Shown here: in pieces, positions 27,791 through 35,195 of the stretch
Numbering within the stretch: the stretch's first letter is position 1
Layout of the letters: each line of letters begins with the position of its first letter
Assembly (NCBI RefSeq): GCF_000387765.1
Contig: NZ_ARZA01000070.1
Coordinates: 1 to 61,936 of the forward strand
Source of the DNA: Caldisalinibacter kiritimatiensis
GTDB taxonomy: Bacteria > Bacillota > Clostridia > Tissierellales > Caldisalinibacteraceae
Direction: 5' to 3'
DNA: 61,936 bases
Position numbers and translations under genes: made by a program
The notes under the pieces: generated by a model
Database searches by the model: none
What the model was told of the DNA's origin: nothing
What the model saw: only the letters and a program-made list of their open reading frames with translations

Positions 27791-27813
27791 AAAAAGCAGC
27801 AAAGCTGCTTTTT
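27791..27813. terminator. bidirectional terminator downstream of the group II intron
   Basis: AAAAAGCAGC, loop AAA, GCTGCTTTTT: a 10-bp stem with a T run on both strands, between the intron remnant and the nucleosidase gene. Confidence 0.8.
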
Positions 27814-27883
27814 AGAGAACAGTTTACTAGAAACAGTGGACAGGAAAGACAATGTGCTGGAAGACGTAAAAAATAAGAACAAT

Positions 27884-27926
27884 GTCGACTTCGTCGATTT
27901 GTTAGTTAGTAGTTCGTTGTTAGTAG
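27884..27926 (-). repeat. partial copy of the dispersed heptad element
   Basis: Contains the hairpin TCGAC-TTC-GTCGA (27885-27897) and four units in 7-bp register (TTGTTAG, TTAGTAG, TTCGTTG, TTAGTAG). The same four units, next to a hairpin with a compensating base change (GCGAC...GTCGC), occur at 43053-43094. The promoter-like box of the fuller copies is absent here. Confidence 0.7.
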
Positions 27927-27991
27927 TTTTAAAATCATATTTTATCCACAATTTTAATCTGTTGATAATTATAGAGTAAAATGGTGAATTT

Positions 27992-28056
27992 GAGGTAACT
28001 CTCTTCCGCCACCTCCTCATCAAATCGTACGTGAGATTCTTTCTCATACGGCTTTT
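27992..28056 (-). ncRNA. group II intron catalytic domains V and VI
   Basis: Domain V is the hairpin AAAGCCGTATGAG, tetraloop-like AAAGAA, CTCACGTACGATTT (28021-28056 on the complement), with the AGC catalytic triad region and the asymmetric bulge before ACG. Domain VI (27992-28018 on the complement) follows directly and pairs GAGG with CCTC at its base. One pairing position near the base (ACGATTT against AAAGCCGT) has A opposite C, where the usual form has G, so activity may be weakened. Confidence 0.8.
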
Positions 28057-28270
28057 AACTAGTAGCAAGACGTTTTAATCCCATACCATTTATCATTTTG
28101 GCTATCTTATAATATTCCTTCTTCCATGCTTTTTCAAGTATATCCATTCGATATACCTTGTCGTATAAGGCATGAAATCTTCTTGTCTTACTTGCCTTGA
28201 CTGATAAGTATAGTTTTATTTGAAATTCTCGAACTTTATCTATGGTGTTGTTAGTCCTTTGGACATTCAC
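28055..28270 (-). pseudogene. remnant of group II intron reverse transcriptase/maturase
   Basis: A 71-codon frame starts with GTG 9 nt after AAGGAGG. Residues 14-50 (QIKLYLSVKASKTRRFHALY, then DKVYRMDILEKAWKK) match the N-terminus of clostridial intron reverse transcriptases. At WKK the text changes to EYYKIAKMINGMGLKRLATS and a stop. All RT motifs, including YADD, and most of the maturase domain are absent. The second half probably comes from the C-terminal end, so a single internal deletion of over 1 kb would explain it. Confidence 0.85.
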
Positions 28271-28800
28271 TCGCTCTTACCTCCTTATAAAACACTAGCT
28301 AAGTAGGGCACCTTTCCTAGAATAGGTTTTGTTATCCTATTCATTATAGGTACTATGTCCCCCTCCGACTCCCTCTCTGCTAGATTGTAATTTCACCTAT
28401 TGGCTTATATACATCTACTTTTACAGCTATCGCTGTGCAGAGTAAGGCCTCCCCAGTTCCGTAATTTACTTTCGATACATACCAATCTCCGTACACTGGA
28501 GGATTCTTCTGTGTTGTAATCCAAGTTCTCCACACATTCCATGGACTTCGTCCTATAGAAAGGGCCTTGCCACCCTCTTCTCTCCCCTAACGGGGTTTTT
28601 CTAACATTGCTGCAGGATTCACTTTATGTTACGGTCTGCATCTTTGCTAGCACCACAAAGGTACATTTTCGAAACACTTCAACACCATCATCTCTGATGG
28701 CACTGGTCTTATAGCTACTAGGCTCCTTGGCAACTACCTAGACTGGACTTTCACCAGTAAGCAAATTACAGCTTTACTGGGCACGCTCCTACTTAATATA

Positions 28801-28831
28801 AATAAAGTGGCCGCATTGCGGCCACTTTATT
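28801..28831 (-). terminator. terminator of the GH94 operon
   Basis: A perfect 31-bp palindrome (AATAAAGTGGCCGCA around one central base) lies 24 nt past the GH94 stop. The group II intron begins 16 nt beyond it. Confidence 0.85.
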
Positions 28832-28854
28832 TATATTAGTTTTTCGATGGAAAG

Positions 28855-31242
28855 TTAACCCATTAATACTTTTACTCTATGTTCTTTTCCATCTTTGAAA
28901 TCTGGAAGCACATTGTTTTCTATTAATTTTCCATCTACATATATTTCCTTTATTCCTCTATTTACATGAGCACTATTATTAACATTTATTAAATAAGTTG
29001 CACCTCTAAACTGTCTTCTATAAGTAAATCCATCCCATTCTTTTGGAATACTTGGGTCAATTAACAATCCCTCATAGGTCGGTCTTACTCCTAAAATCCA
29101 ATGAGTTGCTACACGATGTAACCATTGTGAAGAACCTGTATACCAAGTCCACCCTCCTCTTCCATAGTATGGAGATAATGGTCCATCTGTATTACCAGGA
29201 GTTACATACGGTTCACACATATATCCATCTGGATTGTCTGACCTATTAGGTGGACAAATTCTTTTATAAGCTTCATATGCAAGTTCAGACTCCCCAATTA
29301 GTGTATATGCCCACACAGACCATGTAGCGGCATGTGTATAAACACCACCATTTTCTCTTAATCCAGGAGCATATCTGGTGATATATCCAATATCATTTCT
29401 TACCTTTGTATATGCAGGATATAGTAATAGTGTACCGTAGTCTTTTAATAGATACTTAGTTACAGCTTCCATGGCTTTTTTAGCTCGATCTTTATCTGCA
29501 ATACCACTTATTACTGCCCAAATCTGAGGATTCAGAAAAATCTTACCCTCTTCATTCTCTTTGGAACCTACTTTTAAACCATGATCTGTTGTAGCTTGTA
29601 AATACCATTCACCATCCCAACCATATTTGTTAAGGTTTTCTTTTAATGATTCATATACAATTTTACACTTATCTGCAAACTGATAGTCGCCTCGTTCTCT
29701 TGCTATTGAAATAAATTCCTTAAGAATTTCATATAAGAACTCTCCTACCCAGAAACTTTCTCCCTTCCAATCATTACCTATAGCACTTAATCCATCATTC
29801 CAATCATGGTCTCCCATTAATGGTATGCCCCTTGGACTAAATCTATGAAAAGCTCTTTCGATAGCACGTTTGCAATGCTCGTATACTGTTGCTCTTCCAC
29901 CATCTAAAAATGATACTCTTTCATCTAGTATAGTAAAGTCCTTTGTTTCTTTAAGATATGCTTCTAGAATAAATGGCAACCATAATAAATCATCTGAACA
30001 CTTTGTTCTAGGGCCTCCACCTCTAATTGTAAACCACCAATGAAGCACATCTCCTTCATTAAACTGCTGCTCTGCATGCATTAGTATTTGTTTTTTTGTA
30101 TATTCAGGTTTACTTATCAAGAATATCTGTGAATCCTGTAGCTGATCACGATATCCATATCCAGCACTTGTCTGATAATATGCAGATTTACCCCATAGAC
30201 GACATGATATAGACTGATATTTAAGCCAAACATTAGTCATAATGTTCATTGCTTCATCTGGAGTTTTAATTTCTTCTGTATCTATAAATTGACTCCAAAA
30301 TTTATGTACATCTTCAAAAGCTTTTTGTGCAGCCTCAACATTAGTATATTTGTTAGCTAATTCTTTAGGATCTTCATAGCTTTTCATTGCTGCCCCTATT
30401 GTAAACACTACTGTTTTGCTTTCACCTTTTTTTAATTCTAATTCTACCTGTAAAGAACCAGAAGCATCAACAAAACGTCCTACTCTTTGTGCTAATTTAT
30501 CTTCTTTCATAGCTCTAGGACAAGACTCATGTCCATATATTCCTATAAAAGATTCCTTATCGCCATCATATGATTTAGGTCTTTCACTAACTGCATGAAA
30601 AGCTGTATATTCCCAACTAATATTATTATTTCTTCCTTTTTCATCTGGAAATCCCCACAAGTATTTATCAACTAATAGTCCATTAATGTCATCCTCATAC
30701 TTTGAGTCAATAAAAATTTTGTGGAACTCTCTATGTTCATCTGGAGCAAATCCAAGTCCCCATTCGAAAAAAGTAGTAACATCTAATATTCTTTTTCTTT
30801 CACTTTCATTTGCAAGAGTTATCTCAATAATCTCTACTGGAGCATCAGGTACTACAAATACTTTCATTTTACTCTTTATACCATTAATTTTTTGATTAAA
30901 AATTGAATATCCTATACCATGTCTTACTTCATAATATTCATAATCTGCCATTACTGGCTTCCATGCAGCAGACCAAAATTCTTTAGTTTCAACATCCCTT
31001 ATGTATACGTATTTACCCCAAGGGTCTTTAATTATATCCTGCATCGACCTAGTTATTCTGTTTTGTCCCGCATTTCCTCTCCAAGAATATCCACCACCAG
31101 TTTGAGAAATCATTAATGAATAATCTCCATTGCTAATAATATTAGCCCAAGGTTTTGGCGTTTTTGGTTCTGTAATTACATATTCTCTGCCATCATCTGT
31201 AAAGTAGCCATATTTGTTTTTAAATTTTCTAGCTTCTGTCAT
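28855..31242 (-). CDS. GH94 glycoside phosphorylase (cellobiose phosphorylase-like)
   Basis: Inverting phosphorylase that splits a beta-linked glucoside with phosphate to give a sugar 1-phosphate, saving ATP. The N-terminal half holds the GH94 beta-sandwich (YGYFTDDGREYVITEPKTP, TGGGYSWRGN). The (alpha/alpha)6 catalytic domain carries the acid Asp in GDHDWNDGL (about residues 488-496), and the C-terminal segment THWILGVRPTYEGL is close to cellobiose phosphorylase. The 795 aa fit that subgroup, not the 1000-residue oligoglucan phosphorylases. The acceptor-site region around the DWNDG motif differs from the cellobiose enzymes I know, so the linkage and acceptor are open. Last gene of the sugar operon; no signal peptide, hence cytoplasmic. 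Confidence 0.88.
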   Translation of the reverse strand: MTEARKFKNKYGYFTDDGREYVITEPKTPKPWANIISNGDYSLMISQTGGGYSWRGNAGQNRITRSMQDIIKDPWGKYVYIRDVETKEFWSAAWKPVMADYEYYEVRHGIGYSIFNQKINGIKSKMKVFVVPDAPVEIIEITLANESERKRILDVTTFFEWGLGFAPDEHREFHKIFIDSKYEDDINGLLVDKYLWGFPDEKGRNNNISWEYTAFHAVSERPKSYDGDKESFIGIYGHESCPRAMKEDKLAQRVGRFVDASGSLQVELELKKGESKTVVFTIGAAMKSYEDPKELANKYTNVEAAQKAFEDVHKFWSQFIDTEEIKTPDEAMNIMTNVWLKYQSISCRLWGKSAYYQTSAGYGYRDQLQDSQIFLISKPEYTKKQILMHAEQQFNEGDVLHWWFTIRGGGPRTKCSDDLLWLPFILEAYLKETKDFTILDERVSFLDGGRATVYEHCKRAIERAFHRFSPRGIPLMGDHDWNDGLSAIGNDWKGESFWVGEFLYEILKEFISIARERGDYQFADKCKIVYESLKENLNKYGWDGEWYLQATTDHGLKVGSKENEEGKIFLNPQIWAVISGIADKDRAKKAMEAVTKYLLKDYGTLLLYPAYTKVRNDIGYITRYAPGLRENGGVYTHAATWSVWAYTLIGESELAYEAYKRICPPNRSDNPDGYMCEPYVTPGNTDGPLSPYYGRGGWTWYTGSSQWLHRVATHWILGVRPTYEGLLIDPSIPKEWDGFTYRRQFRGATYLINVNNSAHVNRGIKEIYVDGKLIENNVLPDFKDGKEHRVKVLMG

Positions 31243-31271
31243 TATAATCCCTCCTCAATATCAAGCTTATC

Positions 31272-31799
31272 CTATTTTATTCTATTCAGTTTTTCTTCAG
31301 CAGATTTAACAGCTTCTTGGTTAAAAGCAAAAGCATCTTTCACAACTGTATAAGTTTCTTTAGCACTTTTCTTATCACCTTTCCGTAAATATAAATCCCC
31401 AACATGTAACAAAATTTCAGGTAAATACCTATTATCTAAGTTAATATATGTCTGAAAAGCCTCTTCACCAGTATGTATATCAATTTTTTCTTTTATAATT
31501 GAACTAATTTTTTCTTTTGCTTGTGTATACAATTTTGGTTTCGGTACTGCACAAGGATTTTCCCAAATCTCAACAACCTGTTGGAATCCTCCAATAAAGA
31601 CATATTTTGAATTATCTTCAGATAATACTCTATCACCTTTCAAAGCAGTAATATATTTCCCTTTATTCAAATTATCCATAGCATTTCTATAGTAGTTTTG
31701 CGTTGCTATATAACATTGAACCCAAACCCATGTGTACGTAACAAGAATTACTAATGTTATAAGGGTCAAGAAACGGTGTTTCTTTATTAACGTAAACAT
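31272..31799 (-). CDS. membrane-anchored helical (TPR-like) protein in the sugar operon
   Basis: Not a recognised family. The 175-aa chain has one strong membrane segment, residues 9-30 (FLTLITLVILVTYTWVWVQC), after a short basic N-terminus, which predicts a single anchor with the rest outside. The outer part is helical. GDLYLRKGDKKSAKETYTVV at about residues 132-151 reads like one TPR repeat. The gene lies 18 nt after the second permease and 29 nt before the GH94 gene with its own AGGAGG, so it is part of the importer operon. It may be an accessory or surface-scaffold subunit of the ABC transporter. That is inference from position. Confidence 0.7.
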   Translation of the reverse strand: MFTLIKKHRFLTLITLVILVTYTWVWVQCYIATQNYYRNAMDNLNKGKYITALKGDRVLSEDNSKYVFIGGFQQVVEIWENPCAVPKPKLYTQAKEKISSIIKEKIDIHTGEEAFQTYINLDNRYLPEILLHVGDLYLRKGDKKSAKETYTVVKDAFAFNQEAVKSAEEKLNRIK

Positions 31800-31817
31800 A
31801 ACTAATTCCTCCTGTAA

Positions 31818-32702
31818 TTATTTTAGGCCTATGCCTGTAAAAGCTTTTATAAAATTCTTTTGCAAGAAGAAAAATACTATTACTACAGGAATGGAAATCA
31901 TTGTTGTAGCAGCCCATAACTGCTCTATATGTTTCCCTGGAATAGAACTGCTAAAACGGTACAATCCTAATTGTAAAGTCATTAAAGATTCATCCCTTAA
32001 ATATAATAATGGCCCAAAAAAGTCATTCCAACTTCCCATAAAAGTAAGAATCATTATAGTAGCCAGTGCTGGTTTTGACATGGGTAAAACAATTTTCCAA
32101 AATATTTGCCATTCACTAGCACCATCAATACGAGCAGCTTCCAAATATGCATTGTCGATTTGCTTCATAAACTGCATCATCAAAAAAATATTATAAGCAC
32201 TTATAGCTGCTGGAATAATAAGTACTCTATAAGTATTAATCCAATTCCAGTTATACATCATCATATAAGTTGGTATTAGTAACAAAATTCCGGGAATCAT
32301 CATAGAGCCTAATATAATTTTAAATAAAACTTTTCTTCCTGGAATTTGTGTTTTTACGATTCCATACGCTACCATTGAAGAAAAGATAGTGTTTAATATT
32401 GTTACACTACCTGAAATAAAAATAGTATTTAAAAATAATCTCGGTACATCTAGTAACTTAAATACTCCTATATATCCTTTTAATGAAATTTCTCGTGGTA
32501 AAGCATTAGGGTGATGCATAATCTCTGGACCAGTCTTTAATGAGTTAATTACCATGAAAAAGAAAGGATATATTACTACAAAAGCTCCAGATATCAATAT
32601 CGCATAGATTATAAAGTTTTTTATAACTTTATGTCTCTTTATTCTAATACCTTTTTTTATTTTTTTATTATCAACATATTTACACTCATAAGTTCTCTCC
32701 AT
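31818..32702 (-). CDS. carbohydrate ABC transporter permease, MalG type
   Basis: Second membrane subunit of the sugar importer, 294 aa with six hydrophobic segments. The EAA loop EAARIDGASEWQIFWKIVLP (about residues 186-205) contacts the ATPase. The N-terminal half carries INSLKTGPEI, typical of the MalG group. The start codon lies directly against the stop of the first permease. No ATP-binding subunit is encoded in the operon, so a shared MsmX-type ATPase from elsewhere must energise the system. Confidence 0.9.
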   Translation of the reverse strand: MERTYECKYVDNKKIKKGIRIKRHKVIKNFIIYAILISGAFVVIYPFFFMVINSLKTGPEIMHHPNALPREISLKGYIGVFKLLDVPRLFLNTIFISGSVTILNTIFSSMVAYGIVKTQIPGRKVLFKIILGSMMIPGILLLIPTYMMMYNWNWINTYRVLIIPAAISAYNIFLMMQFMKQIDNAYLEAARIDGASEWQIFWKIVLPMSKPALATIMILTFMGSWNDFFGPLLYLRDESLMTLQLGLYRFSSSIPGKHIEQLWAATTMISIPVVIVFFFLQKNFIKAFTGIGLK

Positions 32703-33599
32703 TTAAATCCCTTCCTCTTCTCCTTTATTTAATATTCTTAGTTGTATCATAGTTAATAAGTAGATTATTGATGCTAATAATAAACCTGTTGCTGAGGCAT
32801 CTCCCATTTGCATCTTATCAAAACCTTTAGCATATAAATACATAACTGGAGTTAACCCTGAATTATATGGTCCACCATATAAATCAAAATTCATGAATAC
32901 TTCTGTGAACATCTGAAGTCCATTGATAATATTCATTGTTAATACAAAAACTATTTGGGGTTTAAGTAATGGTATGGTTATAGAAAATAATTTTCTAAAC
33001 CAACCAGCACCATCAATGTCAGCAGCCTCATAAATACGTTGATCAATTGACATCAGTCCCCCTAAGAAGATAATCATCTGAACACCAAACCACTTCCAGC
33101 TGTTAAATACAGCTAATATAGGCATAGGTAGCCACTTATCGAATCTCCAAAATATGGGTTCACTAATTATATTCCATTTCATTAATAATGCTTGAATTGG
33201 CCCCTCAGGACTAGATATAAAGTTAAATATAATCATTGCTACGGTAATAGAAGTTATAACTGGTAAAAAGTAAATCGTCCTAAATAATGCACCACCGAAT
33301 GTTATTTCTTTTAAAAGAATTGCAAAGGCTAAACCTAATAAAAACGTAAGAGCTATAAATATAGATTGATTATAAATTATATTAAATATTGATTTCCAAA
33401 ATAGTTTATCTGATACAGCATCTATCCAATTTCCAAATCCAACAAAATGAGCTTTTTCTGGCTCTAGCACATTTAAATCAAGGAAACTATTCTTAAAAGC
33501 TAAAATAAAAGGATAAACTAAGAATACGCAAAAGTACATTATCCAAGGAGATATAAATATATAACCCCAGATATGTTTAGAGGATAATTTTTTTTTCAT
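32703..33599 (-). CDS. carbohydrate ABC transporter permease, MalF type
   Basis: First membrane subunit of the importer, 298 aa. Six hydrophobic segments and the EAA motif YEAADIDGAGWFRKLFSITIP (split at the loop) mark the MalF/LacF group. GLTPVMYLYAKGFDKMQMGDASA near the C-terminus is the usual end of the family. Starts after AGGAGATG and is followed without a gap by the second permease gene. Confidence 0.9.
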   Translation of the reverse strand: MKKKLSSKHIWGYIFISPWIMYFCVFLVYPFILAFKNSFLDLNVLEPEKAHFVGFGNWIDAVSDKLFWKSIFNIIYNQSIFIALTFLLGLAFAILLKEITFGGALFRTIYFLPVITSITVAMIIFNFISSPEGPIQALLMKWNIISEPIFWRFDKWLPMPILAVFNSWKWFGVQMIIFLGGLMSIDQRIYEAADIDGAGWFRKLFSITIPLLKPQIVFVLTMNIINGLQMFTEVFMNFDLYGGPYNSGLTPVMYLYAKGFDKMQMGDASATGLLLASIIYLLTMIQLRILNKGEEEGI

Positions 33600-33702
33600 T
33601 TTTTCATCTCCTTTATTTAAGTTATCCTATTAAAACATCTGTCTGCAACTACTAGTAATATAGTTGCAGACAGTATTAATAATAGTTGATTTTATTTATT
33701 CT

Positions 33703-35040
33703 TTAATATCTCTCTTGCTTTTTTAGCAGCTTTTTCCCCACAGCTTCATCAGGACTTATTTTCTTTTCAATAACAGTTTCTATGTATACTTGTTGAATAA
33801 TGTTTGCGACATCATCTACTTCAGCAAATGGTTCATTTGGTAGAGTATATTTAAGTTGCTCTACAAATGGTTTATTCTCTGGTAATTGGAAATATGGATC
33901 ATTTTTTAATGACTTCAAAGTAGGAAGTTGTCCTAACGTTTTACAAGCTTCTAAATTCTTATCATCTCTCATAAGAAACTTAACTAATTCCCAAGCTAAT
34001 TTTTCCTGTTCAGGTTTACTTTTAAATATCATTAAAGCACGACCATCTAGTGTAGACCAATGAGTATCTCCTTCCTTAGGAACAGGTATAGGAGCCACTC
34101 CAACATCTTTACCAATCTCCATTGGCTCACCTGCAGCTTCATCTAAATTAGCCTTCCATCCATAACCAAATTGAAGCCACATACCAATATTTCGAGAGAA
34201 GAAATTCTTTTCCATGTTTGGTGGTGCATACTCTTGAGCTTTTCTCATGAATTGAAAGAATTCACCCATTTTGGCATCCTCTTTATCAAATACTACATCA
34301 GTACCATATTTATTAAATAACTGATACTGCCCATTATTCATGTTGTAGTATATCTGGGTTAACATAGTCCAGTACCAGCCACCCCATGCTAAAGCTTCAT
34401 TCCAAAATACAGTACCATATACTTTTGAACCATCCTCACGCTTTGGAAGTCTGCTTATCTTCTCCGCAGTTTCTAAGAATTCTTCAAAAGTTTTTGGCGG
34501 TTTATTTGGATCTAATCCTGCTTCCTTAAAAAGATTTTTATTATATATCATAAGCTGAGTAGTTGCATTCCATGGAACATAGTATAATCCACCAAAGTTT
34601 TTATTTATGTACCTTTCATCAATGCGTGCAAAAAGTTCATTATAATCTTCAAATTTTTCGTAATTCACTAATTTGCCCATTTTAGCATACTTGGCTGGCT
34701 GATACCCAAAAACACCTGCGTAAACATCTGGAGCATCACCTGCTGCGATTCTAGTATCTATGTTTTGGTCATCAGTAACAATTACTTTTACATTAGGGTA
34801 CTCTTTTTCAAAATATGGGATTATATTTTCTTTCATGAATGAAATATAATCTCCAGCTGGAACCATTAATTCAATTTCACCTTTAAAATCTTCTTTACTA
34901 ATAATATTTTCTCTAGTGTTATTATCTTGATTTCCTGTCTGTTGTTCTGTTTTTGTCTGATGACTAGAACACCCTGCAAAAGTCATGGTAACCATAACTA
35001 CTGTAAGAAATAGTGAAATAATTCTTTTAAAATTTTTCAT
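33703..35040 (-). CDS. sugar-binding lipoprotein of the ABC importer
   Basis: Extracytoplasmic solute-binding protein, family 1. A lipoprotein signal ends in FAGC (about residues 21-24), then a disordered TKTEQQTGNQDNN linker and the two-lobe binding domain (VYAGVFGYQPAKYAKMGKLV, PWNATTQLMIYNKNLFKEAG). The ATG at 35038-35040 is preferred over the adjacent in-frame TTG. The last residues, DEAVGKKLLKKQERY, look displaced. One extra A in the A-run near 33737 would give the family-typical DEAVGKKAAKKAREILKNK ending at 33692. So the 3' end carries a small frameshift or sequence error, affecting only the final helix. Confidence 0.9.
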   Translation of the reverse strand: MKNFKRIISLFLTVVMVTMTFAGCSSHQTKTEQQTGNQDNNTRENIISKEDFKGEIELMVPAGDYISFMKENIIPYFEKEYPNVKVIVTDDQNIDTRIAAGDAPDVYAGVFGYQPAKYAKMGKLVNYEKFEDYNELFARIDERYINKNFGGLYYVPWNATTQLMIYNKNLFKEAGLDPNKPPKTFEEFLETAEKISRLPKREDGSKVYGTVFWNEALAWGGWYWTMLTQIYYNMNNGQYQLFNKYGTDVVFDKEDAKMGEFFQFMRKAQEYAPPNMEKNFFSRNIGMWLQFGYGWKANLDEAAGEPMEIGKDVGVAPIPVPKEGDTHWSTLDGRALMIFKSKPEQEKLAWELVKFLMRDDKNLEACKTLGQLPTLKSLKNDPYFQLPENKPFVEQLKYTLPNEPFAEVDDVANIIQQVYIETVIEKKISPDEAVGKKLLKKQERY

Positions 35041-35195
35041 CAATATTTCCCCCTTCTCTTTTTAATTAAATTTAACTTTATATAAAAATATTTGATAATC
35101 AAACTTTGTAAATTTTTAGCTTATCTCTATAAAATCCTTTAAATTATATTTTTTATCTCAATTTTAAACAACTCTTTACTTATTTAATACCTGAT

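Larger units (their letters stand above)
27988..28784 (-). mobile_element. group II intron with internally deleted reverse-transcriptase gene
   Basis: The 5' end is GTGCCC at 28779-28784, followed by a structured domain I-III region of about 500 nt (for example GTGAAAGTCCAGTC). A short open frame with reverse-transcriptase N-terminal sequence follows, then a recognisable domain V and VI near the 3' end. A complete intron of this kind is about 2-3 kb, so most of the protein gene is missing. The RNA core seems complete, so it could splice if a protein is supplied by a related intron elsewhere. It is inserted 16 nt after the terminator of the GH94 gene, a location that recalls bacterial class C introns, although I cannot fix the class. 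The 3' boundary is approximate. Confidence 0.85.

Noticed and set aside
27775-28068. 97-codon minus-strand frame and overlapping 66-codon plus-strand frame
   Set aside because: They cover a terminator, the heptad repeat and intron domains V/VI; the translation resembles no family.
28301-28784. Independent ncRNA gene upstream of the reverse-transcriptase remnant
   Set aside because: The 5' GTGCCC end and the downstream domain V/VI show that this is the 5' part of the same group II intron.
28855-31242. Calling the GH94 enzyme cellobiose phosphorylase outright
   Set aside because: The acid motif and acceptor region differ from the cellobiose enzymes; specificity should be left open.
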